Part shown: one piece after another, positions 7,608 through 15,290 of the stretch
How positions within the stretch are numbered: the first letter of the stretch is position 1
Layout: every line of letters starts with the position of its first letter
Assembly: GCA_944382705.1 (NCBI GenBank)
Contig: CALWNE010000012.1
Span: 1-52,055 of the forward strand
Direction of reading: 5' to 3'
DNA length: 52,055 nt
From: an uncultured Allofournierella sp.
GTDB taxonomy: Bacteria; Bacillota; Clostridia; Oscillospirales; Ruminococcaceae
Made by a program: the position numbers and the translations under genes
The notes under the pieces: model-generated
Told to the model about the DNA's origin: nothing
The model's database searches: none
The model's input: only the letters and a program-made list of their open reading frames with translations

Positions 7608-8447
7608 TTATTCCTCCTCAATCAGCAGCCGGTAAACCTGGCTTTTGGAAAAAGGGGTGCCGTGAGCGGCTTGTTTTGCCGCCGCAGTGGGGGAGAGCCC
7701 CTGCTCCATCAGCAGGCGGGCAGCCTGGGCAGCCTGTTCCAGAGTAGGCTGTTCCTGCTGCTGGGGTTCGGCGGTTCCCCCTGCCACCACCAGCACATAC
7801 TCACCCCGGGGGGTATTCTGCTGGTAATAAGCCAGCGCCTGGCCCAGTGTGGTTTTTTGGATTTCCTCGTGGAGCTTGGTCAGCTCCCGTGCCAGGGTGA
7901 TGCTGCGGTCTGCACCAAAAGCCTGCTCCATGGCCTGAAGGGTTGCCTTCAGCTTATGGGGTGCCTCGTAAAAAATCATGGTACGCTGCTCATGCTGCAA
8001 GCCTTCCAGCCGTTCCTTGCGCTGCTTGGCTACAACAGGCAGAAAGCCCTCAAACACAAACCGGCTGGTATCCTGCCCGGACACCGCCAGGGCTGTAACG
8101 CAGGCACTGGCAGCGGGGATGGGCACCACCTGGATGCCCTGTTCCAGCGCATCCCGCACAATGCCCTCGCCAGGGTCCGAGATGGCGGGCATTCCTGCAT
8201 CGCTGCACAGAGCGCAGCTTTCGCCTGCCTGAATGCGCTCCAGAATGTAGCTGCCCTTCTCCTTTTGATTGTGCTCGTAATAGCTTACCAGGGGCTTTTT
8301 AAGGCCCAGATGGTTCAGCAGCCGCAGGGTGACCCGGGTATCCTCCGCCGCCACAAAATCCACCGCTCCAAAGGTAGCGGCGGCACGGGGCGTAAGGTCG
8401 TTCAGGTTGCCGATGGGGGTGGCAACGATATAGAGTGTTCCTGCCAA
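7608..8447 (-). CDS. rsmI: 16S rRNA 2'-O-ribose C1402 methyltransferase RsmI
   Basis: RsmI methylates the ribose of C1402 in the ribosomal P site, using S-adenosylmethionine. The 279-residue product shows the tetrapyrrole-methylase fold: LYIVATPIGNLNDLTPRA at the N-terminus, the AEDTR motif near 35, SYYEHN near 57 and CSDAGMPAISDPG near 80-92. The start is TTG at 8447, with GGAGG (8457-8461) 9 nt upstream; no ATG fits. It sits 30 nt after trmN6 and 3 nt before the phosphodiesterase, matching the yabB-yabC neighbourhood of Bacillus. Length is normal and nothing is missing. Confidence 0.94.
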   Translation of the reverse strand: MAGTLYIVATPIGNLNDLTPRAAATFGAVDFVAAEDTRVTLRLLNHLGLKKPLVSYYEHNQKEKGSYILERIQAGESCALCSDAGMPAISDPGEGIVRDALEQGIQVVPIPAASACVTALAVSGQDTSRFVFEGFLPVVAKQRKERLEGLQHEQRTMIFYEAPHKLKATLQAMEQAFGADRSITLARELTKLHEEIQKTTLGQALAYYQQNTPRGEYVLVVAGGTAEPQQQEQPTLEQAAQAARLLMEQGLSPTAAAKQAAHGTPFSKSQVYRLLIEEE

Positions 8448-8477
8448 AACAAATTTCCTCCATTCTGTGCCAGGGCA

Positions 8478-9182
8478 TTACATCCCTTGCCGATAAATAG
8501 CCTGTAGCTGAAGGCTGGGGCGGCCGGTATAGTCCGCCATAAAGATATCCGGCTCAAACCGAAGGCCGGGCTTTCGGTTTTTTTGCGCTTCCAGCAAAAA
8601 GAGCCAAGGTGTGTGGGCGGGGGTTTGCTTGGCAAACACCAACCGCTTGGGTTCCAGACCTGCCTGGCTGAGAATACGGCAGGTTTCCGCCAGACGCTCC
8701 GGGCGGTTGCACACCGCAAACCGGCCCCCGTCCCGCAGAAGTTTGGCTGCCGCAGCGGCCACCTGCTCCAGCGTACAGCCGCCCTCATGGCGGGCGGTAG
8801 CCCGGGCGCTGCGGGGGCTTACAAAGCCGCCGGTAAAATAGGGGGGATTTGCCGCCACCACATGAAACTGGGGCTGGGCTTGCAGCTTGTTTAGATCAGC
8901 GTTTTCCGGCTGGATATGGGCCGCCTGCGGCTGAAGCTCCAGGGAACGGCGCAGCAGCTGGGTGCCTTCTGGGTCCAGCTCCACCGCACGGCAGGTGCCC
9001 CGGTGGCCCAAATCGTGCCAGCGCAGCGCCACAATGCCGCAGCCGCTGCACAAATCCACCGCCAGCTCCTCCCGCCGGGGGCGGCAAAAGCCGGACAGCA
9101 GCATGGCATCGGTGCCAAAGCGGTGGTTGGCACTGATGCACACCTGCGTGCCATTGTGTAAGGTTTCAACGGAATAGTCCAT
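8478..9182 (-). CDS. trmN6: tRNA1(Val) A37 N6-methyltransferase-like protein (TrmN6/YabB)
   Basis: A 234-residue class I SAM-dependent methyltransferase. The SAM motif DLCSGCGIVAL is near residues 42-52 and the catalytic NPPYF, typical of N6-adenine methylases, is near 110. In Escherichia coli this family methylates A37 of tRNA1(Val); the Bacillus homologue is YabB, also next to rsmI and ricT. A hairpin (GGGGCTG at 9200-9206 with CAGCCCC at 9216-9222) precedes the CAGGAG ribosome site. The exact tRNA substrate is inferred from the family. Confidence 0.87.
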   Translation of the reverse strand: MDYSVETLHNGTQVCISANHRFGTDAMLLSGFCRPRREELAVDLCSGCGIVALRWHDLGHRGTCRAVELDPEGTQLLRRSLELQPQAAHIQPENADLNKLQAQPQFHVVAANPPYFTGGFVSPRSARATARHEGGCTLEQVAAAAAKLLRDGGRFAVCNRPERLAETCRILSQAGLEPKRLVFAKQTPAHTPWLFLLEAQKNRKPGLRFEPDIFMADYTGRPSLQLQAIYRQGM

Positions 9183-9237
9183 GGCAATGCTCCTGTAAAG
9201 GGGCTGGCCGTAGGGCAGCCCCGCAAGATAAAACTAC

Positions 9238-9269
9238 AAAAAAACAGCGGGGTAAGCACCCCGCTGTTT
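9238..9269 (-). terminator. Terminator of the ferredoxin gene
   Basis: AAACAGCGGGGT and ACCCCGCTGTTT (12 bp, loop 4 nt) followed on the minus strand by a T7 run, 29 nt past the ferredoxin stop codon. Confidence 0.9.
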
Positions 9270-9297
9270 CATACTTGATGCCTGAAAAAAGCCGAAA

Positions 9298-9468
9298 TCA
9301 GCCTTCCTCGATTGCGCTAACAGGGCAAGCGCCAGCGCAGGTGCCGCAGGAAATGCAGGTGTCAGCGTTGATCTCGTACTGAGTTGCACCCTGGGAGATA
9401 GCATCAACAGGGCACTCGCCAGCGCAGGTGCCGCAGGAAATGCAGGTATCGTTGATTACATAAGCCAT
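9298..9468 (-). CDS. 2[4Fe-4S] ferredoxin
   Basis: A 56-residue clostridial-type ferredoxin carrying two [4Fe-4S] clusters. The motif CISCGTCAGECP occurs at residues 9-20 and is repeated almost exactly at 38-49 as CISCGTCAGACP. Such ferredoxins take electrons from pyruvate:ferredoxin oxidoreductase, which is encoded 7 kb away. The ATG at 9468 follows AAGGAGG; longer upstream frames lack a ribosome site and start in the promoter. It has its own promoter and terminator, consistent with high expression, and it sits where Bacillus has yabA. Confidence 0.96.
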   Translation of the reverse strand: MAYVINDTCISCGTCAGECPVDAISQGATQYEINADTCISCGTCAGACPVSAIEEG

Positions 9469-9547
9469 GGTCGTTTTCCTCCTTGTAGTATTACACAGAA
9501 TGTAGAGGCTAAGCCTCCAAAAGAGGGGTAACCTCTTTCTGCCCTTT

Positions 9548-9575
9548 ATTGTAGCACAAAATCCCCAAAATTCAA
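9548..9575 (-). promoter_or_regulatory. Promoter of the ferredoxin gene
   Basis: Minus strand TTGAAT (9570-9575), 16 nt, TACAAT (9548-9553) with TG before the -10. The 80-nt leader contains two small stems (AGAGG/CCTCT and GAGGC/GCCTC). Confidence 0.65.
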
Positions 9576-9611
9576 GGGGGAGCGGGTGTTTTGTTGCCCA
9601 GGAGAGCAGGG

Positions 9612-10460
9612 TTACAGCTGGTCGGGATCCGGCTTTTTGGGCGCCCGTTTGCCGCCCCGCAGATAGACACACTCACTGCGGCGGAAGTACCGGGGTGCAA
9701 GGGATTCGTTCAGGGGGCGAACCTTCAGCATACCGCTCACGGGGTTTGCCTCCACCACCACACCTTCAAATTCCGGCGTGCTCACCACGCTGCCCACCAT
9801 GGGGGTGATGCTGTTCAGGTATTCGTAGGCCTTCTGCTCGTAGGCCAGGCAGCACATCAGCCGGCCGCAGCTGCCGCTGATTTTGGTGGGGTTCAGGCTC
9901 AGACCCTGCTCCTTGGCCATCTTAATGGAAACCGGCTGGAAGTCCTTTAAAAAACGGCTGCAGCAAAAGGGCTGGCCGCAGATACCAAGGCCGCCCAGCA
10001 TCTTGCTTTCATCCCGCACGCCAATCTGCCGCAGCTCAATGCGGGTGTGGAACACGCTGGCCAAATCCTTGACCAAATCCCGGAAGTCGATGCGGCCATC
10101 CGCTGTAAAGTAGAACACAATTTTGCTGCGGTCCAGGTTGTACTCCGCATCCACCAGCTTCATGTCCAGCTTGTGGGCGGCAATGCGCTGCACACACAGG
10201 TCAAAGGCGTTTTTCTCGTCCGCCCGGTTTTTTTCCATACGGCGCACATCCACGGCATCTGCCATGCGTTTGACCGCCTTCAGCTCCCGGATAATCTGGC
10301 TGTCCGAGATATCCCGGGGGCCAGCCACCACCTCACCGCATTCGGTACCCCGTGCAGTTTCCACAATTACATGGTCGCCGGGCTTGATGTCCAGCCCTGC
10401 GGGGTCAAAATAATAGGCCTTTCCGCCGGCCTTAAAGCGCACAGAAATTACTTTTTTCAT
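9612..10460 (-). CDS. ricT: RicT/YaaT, PSP1-domain regulator
   Basis: RicT forms a complex with RicA and RicF in Bacillus that promotes maturation of mRNAs through RNase Y and binds [4Fe-4S] clusters. The 282-residue product carries the PSP1 domain and the conserved Cys sets ICGQPFCC (160-167) and SCGRLMCC (197-204), which serve as cluster ligands in the studied protein. It lies between holB and the ferredoxin, the conserved yaaQ-holB-yaaT order. No good ribosome site precedes ATG 10460, and 102 bp of GC-rich sequence separates it from holB, so coupling to holB may be weak. RicA and RicF are not in this window. Confidence 0.92.
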   Translation of the reverse strand: MKKVISVRFKAGGKAYYFDPAGLDIKPGDHVIVETARGTECGEVVAGPRDISDSQIIRELKAVKRMADAVDVRRMEKNRADEKNAFDLCVQRIAAHKLDMKLVDAEYNLDRSKIVFYFTADGRIDFRDLVKDLASVFHTRIELRQIGVRDESKMLGGLGICGQPFCCSRFLKDFQPVSIKMAKEQGLSLNPTKISGSCGRLMCCLAYEQKAYEYLNSITPMVGSVVSTPEFEGVVVEANPVSGMLKVRPLNESLAPRYFRRSECVYLRGGKRAPKKPDPDQL

Positions 10461-10562
10461 ACAATTGCTAGTACTTTTGCCCTGCCGCGGGGCAGCATGG
10501 TGTCACATCTCCTGCCCTGCGGCGGATTTTGGGCGGGAGGCTGGTATGGAAAGAAGGCGCCC

Positions 10563-11468
10563 TCACCCCTGCTTGGTCAGGCGCACGGCCAGGTTGGTGA
10601 GCAGCAATTTAAGGTTTACATTGCGGGCCATCTCCTCCTGAGCCTGGCCGCAGGCGGCAGCAACCACCGCCCCCTGGTGAGGGGACAGGCCGCAGCATCC
10701 CGGATGGGAGAGGGCTGCACTGCCCAGGGCCGCAAGGTCGCTCAGCAGCTGCTGGGCGCCGGGTTTATCCCGTTCGTAGGCTGCCAGGCTGCACAGCACC
10801 TGATAGCGGCTGCCCGCTGCCAGCTGCCCGGCAATGGTGCAGGCGGTTTGAAAGTTTTTTTGCCCCGCCGGGTCCTGGGCGGCGTGGGCCGCACGGCCAA
10901 TGCAGCCGTCGTATACCAGTGCCAGCAGTTCCCGCTGGGGGGCCTTGGGGCAGTGCTGGGCCAGCCACTGGCTGCACTGCTGGGGGCTGACCGGCGCCAC
11001 CGTGTACTGACTGCACCGGCTGCGGATGGTGGGCAGCACCGCCGCCGCACTGCTGGCCGTCAGCACAAAGAGCACCCCTTGGGGCGGCTCCTCCAGCACC
11101 TTCAGCAGGGCATTGGCACTGGATTGGTTCAGATGCTGCACCCCGTACAGGATGACCACCCGGCCCTGGGCCGAGAGGGCTGTTTCAAACACCTGACGGC
11201 GAATCTGGCGGATGCGGTCAATCTTAATTTCACCGGAAGCACCCTCGCCACGCACCTCCAGACATTCGGCTGCACGGCTTTCCATCACGGCCTGGGCCTG
11301 GGGCCCGCCTTGGGGATAAAGATAGTCTGCCGCCAGGCAGCGGGCCGCATAACCGGCCCCGCAGCCCTCCTGACCGCAGAGCAAAACACTATGAGAAAGC
11401 CGCCCTGCACGCAGGGCGGCCTGCAAATCTCGCTTGAGGGCCTCGTTGCCCAAAAAAGACTGGAGCAT
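10563..11468 (-). CDS. holB: DNA polymerase III delta' subunit
   Basis: Delta' is the stator of the clamp loader that puts the DnaN sliding clamp on DNA. The 301-residue product opens with LQSFLGNEALKRDLQAAL and HSVLLCGQEGCGAGYAA: a P-loop without the GK[ST], as expected for the non-ATP-binding delta'. The sensor-like element LNQSSANALLKVLEEPP near 115-130 is the family hallmark. I place the start at ATG 11468, which overlaps the darA TGA (TGATG); a GTG one codon earlier is an alternative. It belongs to the darA-holB-ricT unit. Confidence 0.92.
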   Translation of the reverse strand: MLQSFLGNEALKRDLQAALRAGRLSHSVLLCGQEGCGAGYAARCLAADYLYPQGGPQAQAVMESRAAECLEVRGEGASGEIKIDRIRQIRRQVFETALSAQGRVVILYGVQHLNQSSANALLKVLEEPPQGVLFVLTASSAAAVLPTIRSRCSQYTVAPVSPQQCSQWLAQHCPKAPQRELLALVYDGCIGRAAHAAQDPAGQKNFQTACTIAGQLAAGSRYQVLCSLAAYERDKPGAQQLLSDLAALGSAALSHPGCCGLSPHQGAVVAAACGQAQEEMARNVNLKLLLTNLAVRLTKQG

Positions 11469-11791
11469 CACAGTTTTTCAAACCGCTCCACATTGGTGAC
11501 AAACACCGTTGCGCCGCCCACCGTTACCTGCAAGGGGTAGGCAGTTGCCACGCCAATGCCATAGCTGGCGGTGCTGGGCACTACCTCGGTGCGCTGCTTG
11601 CAACACTGGGCAATCAGATCAATGCAGGTATCCACCTTTTCGTCCTCGGTGCCAATCATCAGGGTCATGTTGCCAGCCATCAGAAAACCGCCGGTGGTGG
11701 CCAGACGGGTGACGGAAAAGCCCTCCTTGATGAGCATATTACACAGCTGCTTGGAATCCTCTTTGTTTACAATGGCAGTGATAAGTTTCAT
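11468..11791 (-). CDS. darA: Cyclic-di-AMP receptor DarA (PII-like)
   Basis: DarA (YaaQ, PstA) is a trimeric PII-like protein that binds c-di-AMP. The 107-residue sequence runs MKLITAIVNKEDSKQLCNML, then FSVTRLATTGGFL, with the family RLATTGGFL(M)AGN motif near residues 29-40, and closes with GGATVFVTNVERFEKL. It is full length. AAAGGGG precedes the ATG by 9 nt. The gene heads the darA-holB-ricT operon behind an extended -10 promoter. Its target in the cell is unsettled; the Kup potassium transporter at the other end of the window is a possible member of the same signalling network, by inference only. Confidence 0.94.
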   Translation of the reverse strand: MKLITAIVNKEDSKQLCNMLIKEGFSVTRLATTGGFLMAGNMTLMIGTEDEKVDTCIDLIAQCCKQRTEVVPSTASYGIGVATAYPLQVTVGGATVFVTNVERFEKL

Positions 11792-11947
11792 AGCGCAATT
11801 CCCCTTTCAGGAGGCAATCCAGACCGCTGGTGGAAGAATGGCTGAATCAGCCGGCCAAAACCGCCTGCCTTGATATGATAAGTCGTCGCCTCCCGTTGGA
11901 TTGGCCGCTGTTTGGCAGCCCCTGCCGGCGGGGAGGTTCCTGGCTTT

Positions 11948-11956
11948 ATTATAGCA
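11948..11956 (-). promoter_or_regulatory. Extended -10 promoter of darA-holB-ricT
   Basis: TGCTATAAT on the minus strand. The -35 region is poor, as allowed with an extended -10. The leader is about 150 nt. Confidence 0.6.
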
Positions 11957-12010
11957 TAGCAGCGGTAAAATTTCTATACAAAAAAGGGCTGTGCGTTTTG
12001 TAAATCCCTG

Positions 12011-12661
12011 TTATTGCCGCCATTGGTTCTGCCAGGCCTTGCGCCGCTGGTAGTTGGTGTAGCTGTCTTTCAGCCGCTGGATGCCGCCGCGGCCAAAGAA
12101 CACCAAAAAGCCCAGCAGGCCCAGCACAAGGGCCAGCTTCATGGGCAGAGAGGCCAGCAAAAAATCCACCAGATAGAGCGCGGCGGCAATCCAGCCCAGC
12201 CATTTTATCTTAACAGGAAGCACAAAGAACAACAGCACCTCCATGTTGGGAAACAGGTACGCAAAGGCAAAGAACAGCGAGTAGGACAGGGCCGAGGTAT
12301 TGGCAGCTCCCACCACCAAACAGGCCAGCCAGGCCCCCACAATCCCCAAGGCCACATAGAGGGTAAAGCGGAAGCTGCCCCATACCCGCTCCAGGGCGGA
12401 ACCAATCCAGTACAAAAAGTACAGCTCCAGGGCTACAAACAAAGGATTATATTGCAGGGGCGGCACCAGTAAAAAGGTAACCAGCCGCCAAATCTGGCCT
12501 TCCAGCAGGCGGGCACGGCTGAGGGTAAGCAGGCCATAGAGATTTGCGTTAACGAACATGACGCCAATCCAGCAAATCAGCTGGCCCAGCACCACATACA
12601 ACATCAGGTTTGGGATGCCAAACCGGGGAAACCGGCGTTCCAACCGAGAAATCCAGTTCAT
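12011..12661 (-). CDS. Rhomboid-like membrane protein without catalytic motifs
   Basis: A 216-residue protein with about six membrane spans and a basic C-terminal tail. The layout and the segments WRLVTFLLVPP (near 59-69, cf. rhomboid WRxxT), a loop after span 1, and LPVKIKWLG near 150 resemble rhomboid/derlin-like proteins. The GxSG serine motif is absent: the corresponding region reads SALSYSLFFAFAYLFPN, and no His is placed for a dyad, so it is probably not a protease. AAAGGAGAG precedes the ATG by 10 nt. A weak promoter (TTGCAC, 16 nt, TAAAGA) lies about 50 nt upstream. Similar predicted pseudo-rhomboids are widespread in Clostridia and their role is unknown. Confidence 0.75.
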   Translation of the reverse strand: MNWISRLERRFPRFGIPNLMLYVVLGQLICWIGVMFVNANLYGLLTLSRARLLEGQIWRLVTFLLVPPLQYNPLFVALELYFLYWIGSALERVWGSFRFTLYVALGIVGAWLACLVVGAANTSALSYSLFFAFAYLFPNMEVLLFFVLPVKIKWLGWIAAALYLVDFLLASLPMKLALVLGLLGFLVFFGRGGIQRLKDSYTNYQRRKAWQNQWRQ

Positions 12662-12800
12662 AAGATTCCAACTCTCCTTTTTGATTTTTGAATTTAAACG
12701 ATATCTTTACTGTACCAGACAATGGGTGCAGGGCAAAGGGAAAAATGGCCGGGCAAGGGCGCATATATTCGTTTTTGTTGCTTCGGTTTCCGTTAAAATG

Positions 12801-12944
12801 TTTTCAACATTATCCACCAACCTCCCAACATTTAGGGGCTATGAATTCAACATTCTGTTGACGAATCCTATTTTTTCACTTCCAATTGTGGAAAACAATC
12901 GGGGTTTTTTGGAGTTTTCAACTCTTTCAACATAGTTTTCAACA
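12801..12944. other. Cluster of DnaA-box-like sites and TTCAAC repeats
   Basis: This gene-free stretch upstream of the rhomboid-like gene has TTATCCACC (12810-12818, one change from the DnaA box), TGTGGAAAA (12887-12895; TTTTCCACA on the minus strand) and five TTCAAC[A/T] motifs (near 12803, 12846, 12917, 12926, 12938), three of them as TTTTCAAC. The same two motif types make up the origin region at 33.0-33.25 kb. From 12945 to 13081 I see only AT-rich sequence and no convincing gene. Confidence 0.5.
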
Positions 12945-13081
12945 ATCTCACCCTGTTTAGCCCTGTATACATGGTGTAAAAGTTTTTGTTTATTTCTTGT
13001 AGAAAATTCTCTTTCCAGTCTTTTGGAATGGATTTTTCGCTCAACTTTTTAAAATTTTTGCCGGTACCAATTGTTGGTGCT

Positions 13082-13951
13082 TCAGGATTTATGGAGCAGT
13101 TCCGGAGGGCGGAATCCTTCGCCAAACACCTCTGTTGCTTCGCAAATCATCACCATGGCGGCAGGGTCCACCTTGTGGGCCGCACTGCGCACCTTAAACA
13201 CCTCGTTGTTGGAACAGGCACAGAGCACCATGTCCTTGCGTTCCCCGGAATAGCTGCCGGTTACATCCACCAGGGTTGCGCCCCGCTCCACCGCCTGGTC
13301 GATGCTCCGGGCTACCTCCTTGCCATAATCGGTAATAATCATGGCGAGCTTTCCGCTGCCTGCACCGTACATAATTTTATCCATAACGATGGTAAGGGCA
13401 AAGGCGGAAATCATGCCATAGAGGGCAGAGTCAATATCTCCAAAGGCGGGGATACCCAGCAGGATAATGGCGGCGTCCATAAACAGGCTAATCTGGCCAA
13501 AGCTCAGGTGGGGCGCTTTGCGCTTGGCGGCATGAATCACGAAATCGGCACCGCCGGTGGAGGAATCCCGCATATAAATCAGCGCAAGGCCAATGCCCAT
13601 GAGAATGCCGCTGAACACTGCACTGAGCAGCCGGTTGCCCTCATACACCGGAAACAAGGGCAGTACGCCGTCGATGATGACCGAGCTAATGACCATGGTG
13701 CGAAGGCTTTTGAGCAGAAATTTACGCCCCAATATGGGGAAGGTAAGTGCCACAATGGGGATGTTGAGGACCAGGGTCATGGCACCAATGGGCAGACCGG
13801 TAAGAGAATTGATGATAAGGGCCAGGCCGGAGATGCCTCCCGGGGCAAATTCTCCCTTTAGGGCAAAGGTGTATACCCCGATTCCAAACAGGATACTGCC
13901 CACCACATCAAAGAGTAAATCCTCGACCAGTTCTTTTTTTTGCGGGTTCAT
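13082..13951 (-). CDS. YitT-family membrane protein (DUF161/DUF2179)
   Basis: A 289-residue member of the YitT family: an N-terminal DUF161 part with five or six membrane spans (for example ILFGIGVYTFAL and the GGISGLALIIN motif near 35-45) and a C-terminal soluble DUF2179 domain from about 210 (GATLVDVTGSYSGERKDMVL, VFKVRSAAHKVDP, AMVMICEATEVFGEGF). Families of this kind are putative transporters with a ligand-binding tail; the substrate is unknown. ATG 13951 follows GGAAAGGAAG; an upstream start at 14059 has no ribosome site. The leader carries a hairpin at 14001-14035 (GGGGCCTTTG/CAAAGGC). Confidence 0.9.
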   Translation of the reverse strand: MNPQKKELVEDLLFDVVGSILFGIGVYTFALKGEFAPGGISGLALIINSLTGLPIGAMTLVLNIPIVALTFPILGRKFLLKSLRTMVISSVIIDGVLPLFPVYEGNRLLSAVFSGILMGIGLALIYMRDSSTGGADFVIHAAKRKAPHLSFGQISLFMDAAIILLGIPAFGDIDSALYGMISAFALTIVMDKIMYGAGSGKLAMIITDYGKEVARSIDQAVERGATLVDVTGSYSGERKDMVLCACSNNEVFKVRSAAHKVDPAAMVMICEATEVFGEGFRPPELLHKS

Positions 13952-14097
13952 CTGTAATCGCTTCCTTTCCAATGAGCAACGGCCAGCAAACAGCTTTTTG
14001 GGGGGCCTTTGCTCTAAAAAAACAAAGGCGGCCCCTTGGCACAAAAACGCTTTGCTCAAACGCTTTTTTCCAAAAGACCGTTTTCTTTTCTATTTTC

Positions 14098-14126
14098 ATT
14101 ATAGCCTTTTTGGGGGCAAAAATCAA
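14098..14126 (-). promoter_or_regulatory. Promoter of the YitT-family gene
   Basis: Minus strand TTGATT (14121-14126), 17 nt, TATAAT (14098-14103). The leader is about 140 nt. Confidence 0.7.
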
Positions 14127-14159
14127 AACCCGTTCAAAATGCCTGGGACTGGCAGGCCC

Positions 14160-14194
14160 ACAAAAAAGCCCGGCAGGCTTTTGAACAGCCCGCC
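14160..14194 (-). terminator. Terminator of the unknown membrane-protein gene
   Basis: Minus strand GGCGGGCT and AGCCTGCC (8 bp with one G-T pair, 7-nt loop) followed by GGGCTTTTTTG. Confidence 0.75.
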
Positions 14195-14231
14195 AGGTTT
14201 GGATTGATTGTTTTGCAAGGCAGCCTTTGGG

Positions 14232-14906
14232 TTACAGGGCCTTTTCGTGTTTGCTCCGCGGGGCCAGTGTATAGGCACACAAACCCACTAACGCCATGGG
14301 CAGCGCAAAGATAGCCAACGCCTGGAAGGTGGTCTGCCACTGCATAAGACCGGGATGCTGGATGGATGCACTGGCCTGATACAACCGAACCAGTACCACA
14401 CTGCACACCAGTGCCACCAGCCACAATACCTTCATTGGGCTTTCTTGCTGGGCGGTGTGCTGGGGGCGGGGCCACTGGGCAATGGCGGCTGCAAGCCGGA
14501 ACAGTACCACCACCGACCAAACATCCACCACCAGCAGGTGCAGGGTGCTAAACCAGCTGTACGCCCAGATGGGCAGGGTCTGGCTGTTGACCCACAGCTG
14601 GGCCTGTTCCATGGCCAGGGCTACCAGGCACCAGAGCCAGGAGCCTGCAATGCCTGCCGCCGCAAACCGTACCCACTGACTGGGCTTCATCGCACCGGCA
14701 TCCGCTGCCAGGTAGGCAAGCACTGCAATGCCTGCCAGCTGCATTACCAGCATATAGTTTGGCCGGTAGTCGTTGATGGAAAACAGAAGCGGTGAGCCCA
14801 GCAATATAAAGATGCTGGTACTCAGCCAATATACGGCCCCCAAAAACAGAACCACATGGAATAGCCGATTGCTTTGTAGCGGCTGAAGCATTTTTTTGGC
14901 ATTCAC
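14232..14906 (-). CDS. Unknown integral membrane protein, about six spans
   Basis: I do not recognise a family. The 224-residue product has hydrophobic segments near 17-38, 52-68, 82-100, 115-140, 158-178 and 192-215, short loops, and a basic C-terminus (APRSKHEKAL). A Trp-rich central part (WLWCLVALAMEQAQLWVN, WAYSWFSTLH) is conspicuous. The start is GTG at 14906, placed 9 nt after a perfect AGGAGG (14916-14921); no ATG is better placed. It is a single-gene unit with a terminator. The 384-bp gap from 14907 to 15290 contains only a large hairpin terminator; short frames there cross the hairpin and are not convincing. Confidence 0.75.
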   Translation of the reverse strand: MNAKKMLQPLQSNRLFHVVLFLGAVYWLSTSIFILLGSPLLFSINDYRPNYMLVMQLAGIAVLAYLAADAGAMKPSQWVRFAAAGIAGSWLWCLVALAMEQAQLWVNSQTLPIWAYSWFSTLHLLVVDVWSVVVLFRLAAAIAQWPRPQHTAQQESPMKVLWLVALVCSVVLVRLYQASASIQHPGLMQWQTTFQALAIFALPMALVGLCAYTLAPRSKHEKAL

Positions 14907-15148
14907 TGTAACGAACCTCCTGTTTGCACTGCATTCCCTGCCAAATGGAACTCTCCCTCTTTGGCCTTACCTGCTCCCGCTGCTGGTTTACCCAGTGGGT
15001 TTGATTGGGCTTAGCTTTATAGCGGCTTAGGAGGAAATCATTTCCATTTGCTTGTATGATTTGGATTTTACCACACTGCCAGCAGGTGCCGCAAGAGACA
15101 TTGACAATTTTTTATGTTATGCACCAAGCAAGCAGCATTCCTTATTAC

Positions 15149-15190
15149 TATATGCAAAAAGGCCGCCTATCGGCGGCCTTTTTGCATATA
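15149..15190. terminator. Long perfect bidirectional terminator
   Basis: A perfect 19-bp stem with a TATC loop (TATATGCAAAAAGGCCGCC and its complement), with T runs inside both arms. It lies 100 nt past the XRE-regulator stop. Confidence 0.88.
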
Positions 15191-15290
15191 GGATAGGGGA
15201 TTGTTTGCTGGAAGGCAGGCCCTCACCAGCCTTTGAATACCGGTACAGAGCGGGACATCATTCCCTCTTAATTTCCTCTCAAAAGGGCTT

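Noticed and set aside
12868..13125. An 85-codon minus-strand frame
   Set aside because: It overlaps the end of the YitT gene and the DnaA-box cluster, and has no family features or ribosome site.
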